Shown: in pieces, positions 1-10,762 of the stretch
Layout: each line of letters starts with the position of its first letter
Position numbering within the stretch: position 1 is the stretch's first letter
Source: Halobacteriales archaeon QH_10_67_22
GTDB lineage: Archaea > Halobacteriota > Halobacteria > Halobacteriales > Haloarculaceae
DNA length: 50,438 bases
Direction of reading: 5' to 3'
Assembly (NCBI GenBank): GCA_003021305.1
Contig: PXQN01000076.1
Location: forward strand, 1-50,438
Notes under the pieces: generated by a model
What the model saw: only the letters and a program-made list of their open reading frames with translations
Database searches by the model: none
Told to the model about the DNA's origin: nothing
Position numbers and translations under genes: made by a program

Positions 1-961
1 CGAGGCCGTCCATCATCGTCAGCAGCTGGGCGACGACGCGGCGTTCGACTTCGCCGGTGACGTCCTCGCGCTTGGGCGCGATCGAGTCGAGCTCGTCGAT
101 GAAGATGATAGATGGGGCTTCCTCGGTGGCGTCCTCGAAGATCTCCCTGAGTTGCTGTTCGGACTCGCCGTAGTACTTCGAGATGATCTCCGGGCCGGCG
201 ATAGAGAAGAAACTCGCGGAGGTTTCGTTGGCGACGGCTTTGGCCAGCAGCGTCTTCCCGGTGCCGGGCGGGCCGTGCAACAGCACCCCCTGGGGCGGCT
301 CGATGCCGAGTTTCTTGAAGATCTGGGGGTGTTTCATCGGGAGTTCGACCATCTCCCGGACGCGCTGGATCTCGTTTTGCAGGCCGCCGATGTCCTCGTA
401 GGTGATCCCGCCGCCGGTCTTCTCGAAGCCCGAGATCGGTTCCTCGCGCAGTTCGACCTCGGTGTCCTCGGTGATGAGGACGACGCCCTCGGGTGCGGTC
501 TCGACGGCGATCAGCGGGATCGCTTGCCCGGGCGAGCGCATGAACGGGTGGTTCGTCGAGGACATGACGGGAACGATGTCGCGTTCGACGACCGGGCGTT
601 TGAGGATCTGCCGTTTGACCATGCCGGCGGCGTCGGAGCCGAACTGGACGCTGGCCTCCTCGGGCGGCGCGAGGACGAGTTTGTCGGCCTTGTCGGCCTC
701 GGCTTTCCGTATCTCGACCCGTTCGCCGATCCCCACGTCGGCGTTCTGGCGCGTGAACCCGTCGATGCGCACGGTGTCGGTGTTCCAGTCCTGTCGGTCC
801 GCACGCCAGACCTTCGCGGCCGTCGTGTCCGCGCCTTCGATCTCGATGATGTCCCCCGGCGAGAGCTTGAGGTGCAACAGCGTGTCCGGGTCCAGGCGGG
901 CGATGCCCCGGCCCGAGTCGTTCGGGTACGCCTTTGCCACCTCCAGTTGCACTTCGTTCAT
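1..961 (-). CDS. CDC48/VCP-type AAA+ ATPase, N-terminal part (runs off the window edge)
   Basis: Reverse strand reads [43 protein letters not shown]... then [17 protein letters not shown] (Walker A) and [14 protein letters not shown] (Walker B). Confidence 0.93.
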   Translation of the reverse strand, partial: MNEVQLEVAKAYPNDSGRGIARLDPDTLLHLKLSPGDIIEIEGADTTAAKVWRADRQDWNTDTVRIDGFTRQNADVGIGERVEIRKAEADKADKLVLAPPEEASVQFGSDAAGMVKRQILKRPVVERDIVPVMSSTNHPFMRSPGQAIPLIAVETAPEGVVLITEDTEVELREEPISGFEKTGGGITYEDIGGLQNEIQRVREMVELPMKHPQIFKKLGIEPPQGVLLHGPPGTGKTLLAKAVANETSASFFSIAGPEIISKYYGESEQQLREIFEDATEEAPSIIFIDELDSIAPKREDVTGEVERRVVAQLLTMMDGL

Positions 962-1122
962 AGTGGAAGGTTGTCCCTCACTCGGGTAGCCCCGCGGATA
1001 TGCTTTTCCCTCCCGGCGGTTCCGGCGTTCGTTTGGTGATCGAGTACGTGTAGAGTAGTCACAGTTGCGGTCCGCGATACTCGCGTGATCAACTACTTAC
1101 CCCTGGGGATAGAAACAGCGGT

Positions 1123-1305
1123 ATGGACATCGCCTTGCTCGCCGGCGGCGTCTTCGCGGTGGCCGTCATCGTGCTCGCGGACAGGGTCGACGCCGTCGTC
1201 GACACGTTGCACACGTCGGACGACCCACTCACCGACTTCGACGCCGAACTGGACGCCGAGCCAGAAAGCGGTGACGACGCCGCCGAATCACTCGACGACG
1301 CCTGA
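1123..1305 (+). CDS. Small protein, hydrophobic N-terminus and acidic tail (60 aa)
   Basis: ORF MDIALLAGGVFAVAVIVLADRVDAVVDTL...; its TGA stop coincides with the edge of repeat element 1A. Confidence 0.55.
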   Translation: MDIALLAGGVFAVAVIVLADRVDAVVDTLHTSDDPLTDFDAELDAEPESGDDAAESLDDA

Positions 1306-1412
1306 TACGGTCGTGCGTACCTAATTTCTGCAGTGTCGGTTCGGATCGGCGTTTCGGACCACGAGGGCGGTCGTCTATTTCGTGAGCACAAAAAGAATTA
1401 CACACGACCGTA
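1306..1412 (+). mobile_element. Family-1 MITE-like element, copy 1A (107 bp, complete)
   Basis: TIRs TACGGTCGTGCGTA / TACACACGACCGTA; flanked by TGA (1303-1305) and TGA (1413-1415). Confidence 0.85.
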
Positions 1413-1422
1413 TGAGACCCGC

Positions 1423-1824
1423 TCACTTCCGGGCACCCAGTTCTTGCCGGAGGATCGTTGCCCCACCGAGACTGAGGAGTCCACCGATCCCGAGAAACAG
1501 CACCCACTGCCGGAGGTTGTACGGCGCGTCCCGCATCGACGCGACCTTGTCCTGTCGGTACTCCTCGAAGCCGATCGTCTGACAGCGTCGAACCTCGCTC
1601 TCGCCCAGGGTCACCTCCTCCATGCCCATCCCGGCGTCGACCATCCGGGACTGGCCCGCCAGGTCCTCGCACCCGCTCTTGTACTCCTGGAACTCGGCTC
1701 TGGTCACCGTCGTCGTGGCGTCGGCGTAGACGCTCCCGGCGACCATCGCGAGCCCGAGGACCAGGATACCGGCGGCGACGACGACCGAACCACGGTTCTC
1801 ACGGCGAGGACTGTCGGGGGCCAT
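1423..1824 (-). CDS. Haloarchaeal membrane protein with two TM segments (133 aa)
   Basis: ORF MAPDSPRRENRGSVVVAAGILVLGLAMVAGSVYA...LRQWVLFLGIGGLLSLGGATILRQELGARK. Confidence 0.6.
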   Translation of the reverse strand: MAPDSPRRENRGSVVVAAGILVLGLAMVAGSVYADATTTVTRAEFQEYKSGCEDLAGQSRMVDAGMGMEEVTLGESEVRRCQTIGFEEYRQDKVASMRDAPYNLRQWVLFLGIGGLLSLGGATILRQELGARK

Positions 1825-1940
1825 AGCTCGAACGTAGCCTCGGGACGACTATAACCGATCCGGGCGGTCCGGACCCGACCAGCTCGTGCCGGCCGGTCGC
1901 TCGCCGAAACTGGTTTGCTGGCGGAGCGACACGCTCGCGT

Positions 1941-1989
1941 ATGCGCGGACTCGACGACACGGACCGAGCGATCCTCGGGTTGTTGCTCA
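1941..1989 (+). pseudogene. 5' remnant of a Lrp/AsnC-family regulator interrupted by repeat element 2C
   Basis: Reads MRGLDDTDRAILGLLL, resembling the start of Lrp/AsnC HTH domains, then enters the family-2 element at TCA (1987-1989). Confidence 0.55.
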
Positions 1990-2084
1990 TACTGTCGGAC
2001 ACAAGCAAGCCGACACTCGATGCTTCGTTTGGCGGTCTCCGAGACGTCTCGATGGTGAAACACCGACGAGCGTGTTCACGTACT
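1990..2084 (-). mobile_element. Family-2 MITE-like element, copy 2C (one end missing)
   Basis: TACTGTCGGACACAAGCAAGCCGACACTCGATGCTTCGTTTGGCGGTCTCCGAGACGTCTCGATGGTGAAACACCGACGAGCGTGTTCACGTAC; matches 2A/2B in reverse orientation but lacks the far TIR. Confidence 0.8.
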
Positions 2085-2143
2085 ACACTGCTTTCGTTCA
2101 CAAGGGACAAACCGCTTGAATAAGCAGCCCCTTTAGACTAGTA

Positions 2144-4760
2144 ATGAGTGAGAGACGCGTCCCGCTGGAGGTGACAGGGATGAGCTGTGCCAACTGTGCG
2201 GCGACCATCGAGGAATCGGTAGCGTCGCTGGACGGCGTCTCGTCGGTGGACGTCAACTACGCGACCGACGAGGGGACGGTGGCCTACGACCCCGAGGCGG
2301 TGACGCTGGCCGAGATCCACAAGGCCGTCGCCGACGCGGGGTACGAGGCCGCGACGGAGACGGTGACAGTCGGGATCACGGGGATGTCGTGTGCCAACTG
2401 CGCCGAGACCAACGAGGCGGCGCTCCTGGAGACGCAGGGGGTCGTCGATGCGGACGTGAACTTCGCCACCGACGAGGCCAGCGTCACGTACAACCCCGCC
2501 GCGGCCTCGCCCGCGGATATCTACGACGCCATCGAACGAGCGGGCTACACGCCGGTCCGCGAGGACGAGGGCCAAAAGGGAGACGGTGAGTCGAGCGGGG
2601 ACCGTCAGGCGGCCGCACGGAACGAGGAGATCCGCCATCAGCGGAAACTGACCCTGTTCGGCGCCGCCCTCTCCGTGCCGCTGCTGGGGATGCTCGCGGG
2701 CCACCTGTTCGCGCCGGCCTGGATGGAGACGGCGTTCGCGGGCGTGCCCCTGGGGTGGGTCGCGTTCGCGCTGGCCACGCCGGTCCAGGTCGTCCTCGGG
2801 CGCCAGTACTACGAGAACTCCTACAAAGCGCTCGTTCGCAACCGGACGGCGAACATGGACGTGCTGATCGCGCTCGGTTCTTCGACGGCCTATCTCTACT
2901 CGGTGGCGCGACTGCTGGGTTTTCCCGGCGAGGGGATCTACTTCGACACGGCGGCGCTCATCCTGGTGTTCATCACGCTGGGCAACTACCTGGAGGCGCG
3001 TTCGAAGGGCCAGGCCTCGGAGGCGATCCGCAGTCTCCTGGAGATGGAAGCGGAGACAGCCACGCTCGTCGAGACCGAGGACGGCGACACCGTCGAACGC
3101 GAGGTAGCCCTGGAGGACGTCGAAGTGGGCGACCGGCTGAAAGTGCGGCCAGGCGAGAAGGTCCCGACCGACGGCGTCGTCGTCGAGGGCGAGAGCGCCG
3201 TCGACGAGTCGATGGTCACCGGGGAGTCGGTCCCAGTCGGGAAGGGACCCGACGACGAGGTGATCGGGTCGACGGTCAACCAGAACGGCGTGCTCGTCGT
3301 CGAGGCGACCAAGGTCGGCTCGGAGACGGCCATCCAGCAGATCGTCCAGCGAGTCAAAGACGCCCAGAGCCGCCAGCCCGAGATCCAGAACGTCGCCGAC
3401 CGGGTCAGCGCGTACTTCGTCCCCGCAGTCATCGTCAACGCCCTGTTCTGGGGGAGCGTCTGGTACGCGTTTCCCGACGTGCTGGCCGGCCTCGTGTCGG
3501 GACTGCCCCTGTGGGGGCTGGCGGCCGGCGGGCCGGCCACAGTCGGTGCCTTCGAGTTCGCCGTCGTGGTCTTTGCCTCGGCAGTGTTGATCGCCTGTCC
3601 CTGTGCGCTGGGGCTGGCGACGCCGGCGGCGACGATGGTCGGCACCGCCATCGGTGCCCGCAACGGCGTCCTCTTCGAGGGCGGCGACATCTTAGAGCGG
3701 GTTCGCGACGTCGATACCGTCGTCTTCGACAAGACTGGAACGCTGACCCGGGGCGAGATGGAACTGACCGACGTGGTGGCGCTCCCGGCGACCGACGGCG
3801 GACGGTGGCGTCCTCGAGCCCGAACTGACCGAGGAGTTCGTCCTCGAAGTCGCCGCGAGCGCCGAATCGGGAAGCGAACACCCGCTGGCCGAGGCCATCG
3901 TCGCGGGCGCCCGCGACCGCGGCATCGACGTCGGGAGTCCGACGGAGTTCGAGAACGTGCCCGGTCACGGCGTGAAAGCGACGACTCGCCACGGCCAGGT
4001 CCTCGTGGGCAACCGGAAGCTGATGGCCGACAACGGCGTCAACCCCGAGCCCGCAGCCGACGCGATGGACAGGCTCGAACGGGAGGGCAAGACGGCGATG
4101 CTCGTCGCACTGGCGGACGACGCCAGTGACTCGGACGGGGACCAGGCCCCCGACTACCGGCTGCTGGGCGTCGTCGCGGACGCCGACACGGTCAAAGACT
4201 CCGCCCGGAAGGCGGTTTCGGCGCTCCGGGAGCGCGGCGTGGACGTCTGGATGATCACCGGCGACAACGAGCGCACTGCGGGGGCCGTCGCCGAGACGGT
4301 CAGCATCGACCCCGCCAACGTGATGGCGAGTGTCCTGCCCGACCAGAAAGCCGACGCGGTCGACGACCTCCAGTCCGGGGGCCGGCGGGCGATGATGGTC
4401 GGCGACGGCGTCAACGACGCGCCCGCGCTGGCGACGGCCTACGTCGGGTGTGCCATCGGCAGCGGCACCGACGTCGCCATCGAAGCCGCAGACGTGACGC
4501 TGATGCGTGACGACCCCGTGGACGTGCTCAAAGCCATCCGCGTCTCCGCCGGGACGCTCTCGAAGATCAAACAGAACCTCTTCTGGGCGCTCGGGTACAA
4601 CACGGCGATGATCCCCCTGGCGTCGCTGGGCTTGCTCCAGCCGGTGCTTGCGGCGGCGGCGATGGCCGTCTCCAGCGTCTCGGTGCTCACCAACAGTCTC
4701 CTCTTTCGCCGGTACACCCCCGACGAGGAGTACCGGCTCCTCGGACTGTTCGAACGCTGA
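2144..4760 (+). pseudogene. copA: Copper-type P1B ATPase (CopA) with an apparent 1-nt frameshift near 3800-3808
   Basis: Two GMSCANCA metal-binding domains, TGES, CPCAL and DKTGT motifs in the first frame (2144 to about 3803); GDGVNDAPAL in the second frame (about 3805-4760). Confidence 0.85.
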
Positions 4761-4862
4761 CCGGCCCGATCCTACATCAAAATTCGTGATGTTAGTGGCC
4801 GAGACGGCCAATGCCGAACTTGTTTTGGTAAGTCTCTTTGGCGTGCTACCGTTACGTTCGAG

Positions 4863-5450
4863 TTGGATATGAACGGCAAACTCGGACGGCGGACGTTGAT
4901 CCGCGGCATCGGAGCGGCGGCGACAGCGGGTGTGCTGGCAGGTTGTTCGACTGACACGCGCGAGGACGGGGGCGATGGAGACGGTGGCGACGGCGAGATG
5001 ACAGACAGCGAGATGACCGACGGCGAGATGACAGACAGCGAGATGACCGACGGTGAGATGACCGACGGCGAGACCACCGAGAGCGGTGGCGGCGACGTTC
5101 CCGCGGAGGTCGACGACTACCTCAGCGAGGGCAACGCCAACCTGTACGAGGGAGAGGCAGTCGACGAGACCGGCACCGACAACCCGACGGTGATGGTCGG
5201 CGCCGGCGAGGGGTTCGCGTTCGACCCGCCCGCGATCAGAGTCTCGTCGGGGACGACGGTCACCTGGGAGTGGACCGGCGCAGGTGGCAACCACAACGTC
5301 GTCGAAAACGACGGCGAATTCGACAGCGGCGAGACCATCAACGAGGAAGGCCACACCTTCGAACACACGTTCGAGGAGAGCGGCAACTTCACGTACGTCT
5401 GCGAACCCCACGAAGTCGCGGGTATGCTGGGCGCCGTGGTCGTCGAGTAG
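4863..5450 (+). CDS. Halocyanin-like blue copper lipoprotein
   Basis: Lipobox-like AGVLAGCS after RR; cupredoxin motif GGNHNVVENDGEFDSG...FTYVCEPHEVAGMLGAVVV. Confidence 0.9.
   Translation: MDMNGKLGRRTLIRGIGAAATAGVLAGCSTDTREDGGDGDGGDGEMTDSEMTDGEMTDSEMTDGEMTDGETTESGGGDVPAEVDDYLSEGNANLYEGEAVDETGTDNPTVMVGAGEGFAFDPPAIRVSSGTTVTWEWTGAGGNHNVVENDGEFDSGETINEEGHTFEHTFEESGNFTYVCEPHEVAGMLGAVVVE
4995..5084 (+). repeat. Six tandem 15-bp units encoding (EMTD[S/G])n linker in halocyanin
   Basis: gagatgacagacagc / gagatgaccgacggc / gagatgacagacagc / gagatgaccgacggt / gagatgaccgacggc / gagaccaccgagagc. Confidence 0.9.
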
Positions 5451-5522
5451 GCAGGCAAAGGCCGTTTCTCTCGTGCCGTTCGTTCTCGATGGTCGCGTCG
5501 AGCGCAGTGAGGAGTCCGGTCG

Positions 5523-6839
5523 CTAGTCGCCGCGCAACTCGGCCATGTGGTCGATGCGTTTCTGGACGAGGTCGGGTTTGCCGATGTCGTGACGGATTCG
5601 CAGTCCCTCCTCGCCGGCCAGTGCGAGTGCGTCTTCGGCGATCCCCTCGGCAGTCGTGATCGATTCGGCGACGCCGACGACGGCGAATGCACGGGAGGTG
5701 GTCGTGTAGACCCCGTCCTCGCGTTCGTCGACGCTGGCATAAAAGAGGATGGCCTCGCCGTCGGCGTCGTCGGCCGCCGCCGCGGCGCTGTCCTCGTCGA
5801 CGGTCACTTTCGTCCCGGCCTCGGGCTCCGTGGGATAGCCCGCCGGGACGGCGTACTTGCAGACGGTCGCCTTCGGGTCGAAGGAGAGTTTCGGTAGCGA
5901 CTCGCCCTCGCGTGCGGCCACCAGCACGTCCAGGAAGTCCGTGTTGAGCACAGGCAGCGTGTTCATCGCCTCCGGGTCGCCGAAGCGTGCGTTGAACTCG
6001 ACGACTTTCGGCCCCTCGTCCGTGAGCATGAACTGGCCGTAGAGGACACCCTTGTACCCTTCGAGGGCGTCGACGGTCGCCTCCAGAACGGCGACGGCGT
6101 CCTCGTAGTCCTCGCGGGACATGAACGGCAACTCCAGCCCCCCGTCGGAGTACGAGCCCATCCCGCCGGTGTTGGGCCCTTCGTCGCCCTCGTAGGCACG
6201 TTTGTGGTCCTGGACGGCCGGGGTGACCCGCACCTGCCCGTTGGCGACGAACGCCTGGATAGTGAACTCCTCGCCGATCAGCCGCTCCTCGAGAACGATG
6301 CGGTCGTAGCCGGACTCGCGGATGTACGCTTTCCCCTCCTCGGCGGTGACCTGGTCGCCGATGACGCGGACGCCCTTGCCGCCGGTCAGGCCCGCCGGTT
6401 TGATCGCCAGGTCGCCGTCGTACTCGTCGACGTACTCACAGGCCGCCTCCATGTCCTCGAACGTCTCGAAGTCGGGACAACCCTGGATGTCGTGGCGTTT
6501 CATGAACCGCCGCTGGAAGGCCTTGTCCGTCTCGATGCGGGCCTCGGCCTGCTGTGGACCGAAGGCGTAGACGCCCGCGTCGTCGAGTGCGTCGGCGACG
6601 CCGGCGTCCAGGGGCGCCTCGGGGCCGACCACCGCGAGCGTCGCGTCGACCTCGCGGGCGTAGGCGGTCACCGCCGTCGGGTTCGTCGTCTCCAGAGTCT
6701 CGAAGCCCGCGGCGAGACGGGCGATGCCGGGGTTGCGGTTGCCCGCACAGGCGTAGAGCTCGGCATCCGAGTCGGCGAGCGACCGGGCGACGGCGTGTTC
6801 GCGGCCGCCGCCCCCGACCAGCAGTACTGTCTCTGTCAT
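5523..6839 (-). CDS. purD: Phosphoribosylamine--glycine ligase
   Basis: MTETVLLVGGGGREHAVARSLADS...FVANGQVRVTPAVQDHKRAYEGDEGPNTGGMGSYSD, typical PurD. Confidence 0.95.
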   Translation of the reverse strand: MTETVLLVGGGGREHAVARSLADSDAELYACAGNRNPGIARLAAGFETLETTNPTAVTAYAREVDATLAVVGPEAPLDAGVADALDDAGVYAFGPQQAEARIETDKAFQRRFMKRHDIQGCPDFETFEDMEAACEYVDEYDGDLAIKPAGLTGGKGVRVIGDQVTAEEGKAYIRESGYDRIVLEERLIGEEFTIQAFVANGQVRVTPAVQDHKRAYEGDEGPNTGGMGSYSDGGLELPFMSREDYEDAVAVLEATVDALEGYKGVLYGQFMLTDEGPKVVEFNARFGDPEAMNTLPVLNTDFLDVLVAAREGESLPKLSFDPKATVCKYAVPAGYPTEPEAGTKVTVDEDSAAAAADDADGEAILFYASVDEREDGVYTTTSRAFAVVGVAESITTAEGIAEDALALAGEEGLRIRHDIGKPDLVQKRIDHMAELRGD

Positions 6840-6928
6840 AGGCGTAGGCCCGCGTGGTGGCGACGTAAGTCCTGCGTTCCGTCGCCCAGTTCGCCGGGCT
6901 TTACCGTCCGGCCGCCCGACCCTGACGT

Positions 6929-9157
6929 ATGAGCGCCGACGCCGACCCCACGGAGCGCAACCGCCTCGACGAGGAGGAGAGTCCCTATCTGCGCCAGCAC
7001 GCCGACAACCCCGTCAACTGGCAACCCTGGGACGAGCAAGCCTTCGAGGCCGCCCGCGAGCGGGACGTGCCTGTCTTTCTCTCTATCGGCTACGCCGCCT
7101 GTCACTGGTGTCACGTCATGGAAGAAGAGAGCTTCCAGGACGAAGAAGTCGCTCGCCTGCTCAACGAGCAGTTCGTCCCCGTCAAGGTCGACCGCGAGGA
7201 GCGCCCCGACGTCGACAGCATCTACATGAGCATCTGCCAGCAGGTCACCGGCCGGGGCGGGTGGCCCCTCAGCGCCTGGCTCACGCCCGAGGGCGAACCC
7301 TTCTACGTCGGGACGTACTTTCCGAAAGAGGCCAAGCGAAACCAGCCCGGCTTCGTCGGGTTGTTAGAGGACATCCACAACTCCTGGTCGGACCCGGCGG
7401 AACGCGAGGAGATACAGAACCGTGCCCGCCAGTGGACCGAGGCCATCGAGAGCGACCTCGAAGAGACACCCGACCACCCCGGGGAACTCCCGGACTCGGA
7501 ACTGCTGACCGACGCGGCGGCCGCTGCACTCCGGGGCGCAGACCGTGAACACGGCGGCTGGGGTCGCGGCCAGAAGTTCCCCCACTCCGGCCGGTTGCAC
7601 CTGCTCGCACGGGCCGACCACGCCGACGACGATGGCCGTGACACCTACCGGGAGGTGCTGGTCGAAGCGCTGGACGCGATGGCCGACGGGGGGATGTACG
7701 ACCACCTCGGCGGCGGCTTTCACCGGTACACCGTCGACCGGGAGTGGGTCGTCCCCCACTTCGAGAAGATGCTGTACGACAACGCCGAACTCGCGCGGGC
7801 CTACCTTGCCGGCTTCCAGGTCACCGGGACCGACCGCTACCGCGACGTGGCGACCGAGACGCTCGGATTCGTCGAACGCGAACTCACCCACCCCGACGGG
7901 GGGTTCTACAGTACGCTCTCGGCCGAGAGCGCGCCGCCCGACGACCCCGACGGCGACACCGAGGAGGGCCTGTTCTACGTCTGGACGCCCGCCGGGGTCC
8001 ACGACGCCGTCACCGCCCGCGTCGAGGACGACGAACTGCCCGACGGTGTCGACGCCGAACGCGCGGCCGAACTGTTCTGCGAGCGCTACGGCGTGACGCC
8101 CGGCGGGAACTTCGAGAACGGGACGACGGTGCTGACCCTGGCGGCGTCGGTCGAGGCGGTCGCCGAGTCGGCGGGGCTGTCGACCGGGGCGGTCGCGGCG
8201 GCGCTTGACGCGGCCAAGCGAGCGACGGTCGCCGCCCGCGAACAGCGGCCGCGACCGCCCCGCGACGAGAAGGTGCTCGCGGGGTGGAACGGGCTCATGA
8301 TCTCGGCGTTCGCCGAGGCCGCGGTCGTCGACGACGGCTCCTGGGCCGAGTCGGCCCAGCGGGCGCTGGCGTTCGTTCGCGAGCACCTCTGGAACGCCGA
8401 GGCGGGACGGCTCTCCCGGCGGTACAAGGACGTCTCCGGGCCGCGCCCGGAGGCTCGGGAGTCGGGGTCTCCAGGCGGGGACGTCAAAGTCACGGGCTAT
8501 CTGGAGGACTACGCTTTCCTGGCACGGGGGGCCTTCGACACCTACGGCGCGACCGGCGACGTCGACCACCTGGCCTTTGCCCTCGAACTGGCGAGAGTCG
8601 TCGAGGCGGAGTTCTGGGACGCCGAGGAACGGACGCTGTATTTCACGCCACAGAGCGGCGAGTCGCTGGTCGCGCGGCCCCAGGAGCTGACCGACCGGTC
8701 GACGCCGTCCAGCGCCGGGGTAGCCGCACAATTGCTGTCGGCACTGGATGCCTTCGTCGACCACGACCGGTTCGGGGCGGTTGCCGAGGGCGTCGTCGAA
8801 ACCCACGCCCCGAGCATCGAAGCCGACCCCATCCAGCACGCCTCGCTGGTGCTGGCGGCCGACGACCTCGCGACCGGACACAGCGAACTGACACTCGCCG
8901 GTGACCGACCCGACGCGTGGCGCGAGAGCCTGGCGACCACCTACGTGCCACGCCGAGTGCTCGCGCCCCGTCCCGCGACCGACGACGAACTCGACGAGTG
9001 GCTTGGCGTTCTCGGGGTCGACGGTACTCCTGCTGTCTGGGCGGACAGGAGCGCACGCGACGGGAAACTGACCGTCTACGCCTGTCGGGCGCGGGCCTGT
9101 TCGCCGCCGACCCACGACGTCGAGGAGGCGCTTGGCTGGTTCGACGGGTCAGAGTGA
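6929..9157 (+). CDS. DUF255 / YyaL-type thioredoxin-domain protein
   Basis: [59 protein letters not shown] is characteristic of the family. Confidence 0.92.
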   Translation: MSADADPTERNRLDEEESPYLRQHADNPVNWQPWDEQAFEAARERDVPVFLSIGYAACHWCHVMEEESFQDEEVARLLNEQFVPVKVDREERPDVDSIYMSICQQVTGRGGWPLSAWLTPEGEPFYVGTYFPKEAKRNQPGFVGLLEDIHNSWSDPAEREEIQNRARQWTEAIESDLEETPDHPGELPDSELLTDAAAAALRGADREHGGWGRGQKFPHSGRLHLLARADHADDDGRDTYREVLVEALDAMADGGMYDHLGGGFHRYTVDREWVVPHFEKMLYDNAELARAYLAGFQVTGTDRYRDVATETLGFVERELTHPDGGFYSTLSAESAPPDDPDGDTEEGLFYVWTPAGVHDAVTARVEDDELPDGVDAERAAELFCERYGVTPGGNFENGTTVLTLAASVEAVAESAGLSTGAVAAALDAAKRATVAAREQRPRPPRDEKVLAGWNGLMISAFAEAAVVDDGSWAESAQRALAFVREHLWNAEAGRLSRRYKDVSGPRPEARESGSPGGDVKVTGYLEDYAFLARGAFDTYGATGDVDHLAFALELARVVEAEFWDAEERTLYFTPQSGESLVARPQELTDRSTPSSAGVAAQLLSALDAFVDHDRFGAVAEGVVETHAPSIEADPIQHASLVLAADDLATGHSELTLAGDRPDAWRESLATTYVPRRVLAPRPATDDELDEWLGVLGVDGTPAVWADRSARDGKLTVYACRARACSPPTHDVEEALGWFDGSE

Positions 9158-9237
9158 TAGTGGTTATTGGAGCGATTTACCGGGACGACCGCACGACTGC
9201 GTGCGATCGATCCGGAACAGATCTACAGTAATCACTA
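9158..9237 (+). mobile_element. Family-3 MITE-like element, copy 3A (about 80 bp)
   Basis: TAGTGGTTATTGGAGCGATTTACCGGGACGACCGCACG...CAGTAATCACTA; left flank is the TGA stop of the upstream CDS; right flank is CAA rather than TGA. Confidence 0.8.
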
Positions 9238-9639
9238 CAAGGCCGCCAGCTCTTCGAGTTCGCGGGAGAGATACACCGCGATGGGGACGGCCTCTTCCTC
9301 GACGAACCGCGCCACTTCCTCGCCGTCGTCGGTGCCCCCCGAGTCGCGCTCGACGACGACAGTCGGGATCAGTTCGATGCCGTACTCCTCGACACCGGGG
9401 CCGGTCTTCGAGCCGTCCTCTGCCTTCTCGACGGGGTAGTGCTCGACCCGGTCGTCGGGGACGCCGGCGGCCGCGAGAGCAGCGCCGAAGTCGGGCAACT
9501 GCGAGCGACAGTCGGTACACCAGTCCCCACCCCAGACCTTGTACCTGACCTCGTCGCTGAGCGTTGCCAGCACGTCGACCGAGTCGGCGTAGGCTTCCTC
9601 GGTCCAGACGGGGTTGGGCTCCATCGTCTCCAGTTTCAT
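9235..9639 (-). CDS. Thioredoxin-fold family protein
   Basis: MKLETMEPNPVWTEEAYADSVDVLATLSDEVRYKVWGGDWCTDCRSQLPDFGAALAAA (WCTDC redox motif). Its TAG stop lies in the terminus of element 3A. Confidence 0.85.
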   Translation of the reverse strand: MKLETMEPNPVWTEEAYADSVDVLATLSDEVRYKVWGGDWCTDCRSQLPDFGAALAAAGVPDDRVEHYPVEKAEDGSKTGPGVEEYGIELIPTVVVERDSGGTDDGEEVARFVEEEAVPIAVYLSRELEELAAL

Positions 9640-9741
9640 GCCACCTCGTTGCAGACCGACGGGCTTAGTTTCCCCGGGTGATGGCGACACTCCCTGCCGG
9701 TGACCGGGTGGTTTTCACGCCGGACGGCCTACCCTGTGGTA

Positions 9742-10644
9742 GTGAAATCGAACATTCTCGAGACGATCGGCTCACCGCTGGTCGAGGTCGAGGGCCCCGA
9801 AGGTGCGACCGTCGCGGCGAAAGTAGAGTCGTTCAACCCGGGTGGCTCCGCCAAAGACCGGCCGGCGCTGTGGATGGTCGAGGCCGCCGAAGCGGCGGGG
9901 ACGCTCTCGCCGGGCGACACCATCGTCGAACCGACGAGCGGCAACACGGGGATCGGACTCGCGATGGTCGGAGCGGCCAAGGGGTACGACGTGGTACTGG
10001 TGATGTCGTCCTCGAAATCGCCCGAACGGCGGGCGAGCATGCGCGGGTACGGCGCCGAGATCGAGCTGGTCGACGGGGACATCTCGGTCGCGCGCGAGCG
10101 CGCGAAGGAACTCGAAGCGCAGGACGGGTTCGTCCAGATGCGCCAGTTCGAGAACCCGGCCAACCCCCAGTCTCACTACGAGACGACCGGCCCGGAGATC
10201 GTCGAGGCCGTCGGCGACCGGACGGTCGACGCGCTAGTCGCCGGTATCGGGACCGGCGGGACGATCACGGGCGTCGGGCGCCGACTGCGGGAGGCCTACC
10301 CCGACGTAACGATCGTCGGCGTCGAACCGGCGACGAACGCCGTCCTCTCGACGGGCGAGGCCGGCGAGGACGACTTCCAGGGGATGGGCCCGGGGTTCGT
10401 CAGCGAGAACCTCGACCGGTCGCTGCTCGACGAGGTTCGAACTGTCGAACTCGAGGAGGCCGAAGACGAGTGTCGCCGCCTCGCACGCGAGGAAGGGATC
10501 TTCGTCGGCCAGTCCTCGGGCGCCTCGAACCTCGCGGCCAGACGGGTCGCTCGCGAACTGGTGGGGGACCTGCCGGACCCCCTGGTCGTCACCGTCTACT
10601 GGGACAGCGGCGAGCGCTACGTCTCGACCGGGATGTTCGACTGA
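9742..10644 (+). CDS. PLP-dependent cysteine synthase family protein (CysK/CysM)
   Basis: SFNPGGSAKDRPALWMVEAAE, EPTSGNTGIGLAMVGAAKGY and GIGTGGTITGVGRRL motifs. GTG start is a choice. Confidence 0.92.
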   Translation: MKSNILETIGSPLVEVEGPEGATVAAKVESFNPGGSAKDRPALWMVEAAEAAGTLSPGDTIVEPTSGNTGIGLAMVGAAKGYDVVLVMSSSKSPERRASMRGYGAEIELVDGDISVARERAKELEAQDGFVQMRQFENPANPQSHYETTGPEIVEAVGDRTVDALVAGIGTGGTITGVGRRLREAYPDVTIVGVEPATNAVLSTGEAGEDDFQGMGPGFVSENLDRSLLDEVRTVELEEAEDECRRLAREEGIFVGQSSGASNLAARRVARELVGDLPDPLVVTVYWDSGERYVSTGMFD

Positions 10645-10753
10645 TACTGTCGGACACGAGTACGTGAACACGCTCGTCGGTGTTTCACCATCGAGACGTC
10701 TCGGAGACCGCCAGACGAAGTATCGAGTGTCAACTTGCTTGTGTCCGACAGTA
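10645..10753 (+). mobile_element. Family-2 MITE-like element, copy 2A (109 bp, complete)
   Basis: TIRs TACTGTCGGACACGAG / CTTGTGTCCGACAGTA; central palindrome CGAGACGTCTCG; flanked by TGA on both sides (10642-10644 is the cysteine synthase stop). Confidence 0.85.
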
Positions 10754-10762
10754 TGAGGGCGA

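Noticed and set aside
1306-1412. Interpreting the inverted repeats simply as intrinsic terminators
   Set aside because: Internal sequence is conserved between copies, both orientations occur, and TGA/TCA flanks vary independently of orientation, so they are mobile-type repeats even if they also terminate transcription.
3435-5411. 658-aa minus-strand ORF opposite copA/halocyanin
   Set aside because: Spans two real plus-strand genes and their gap; artefact of GC-rich codon bias.
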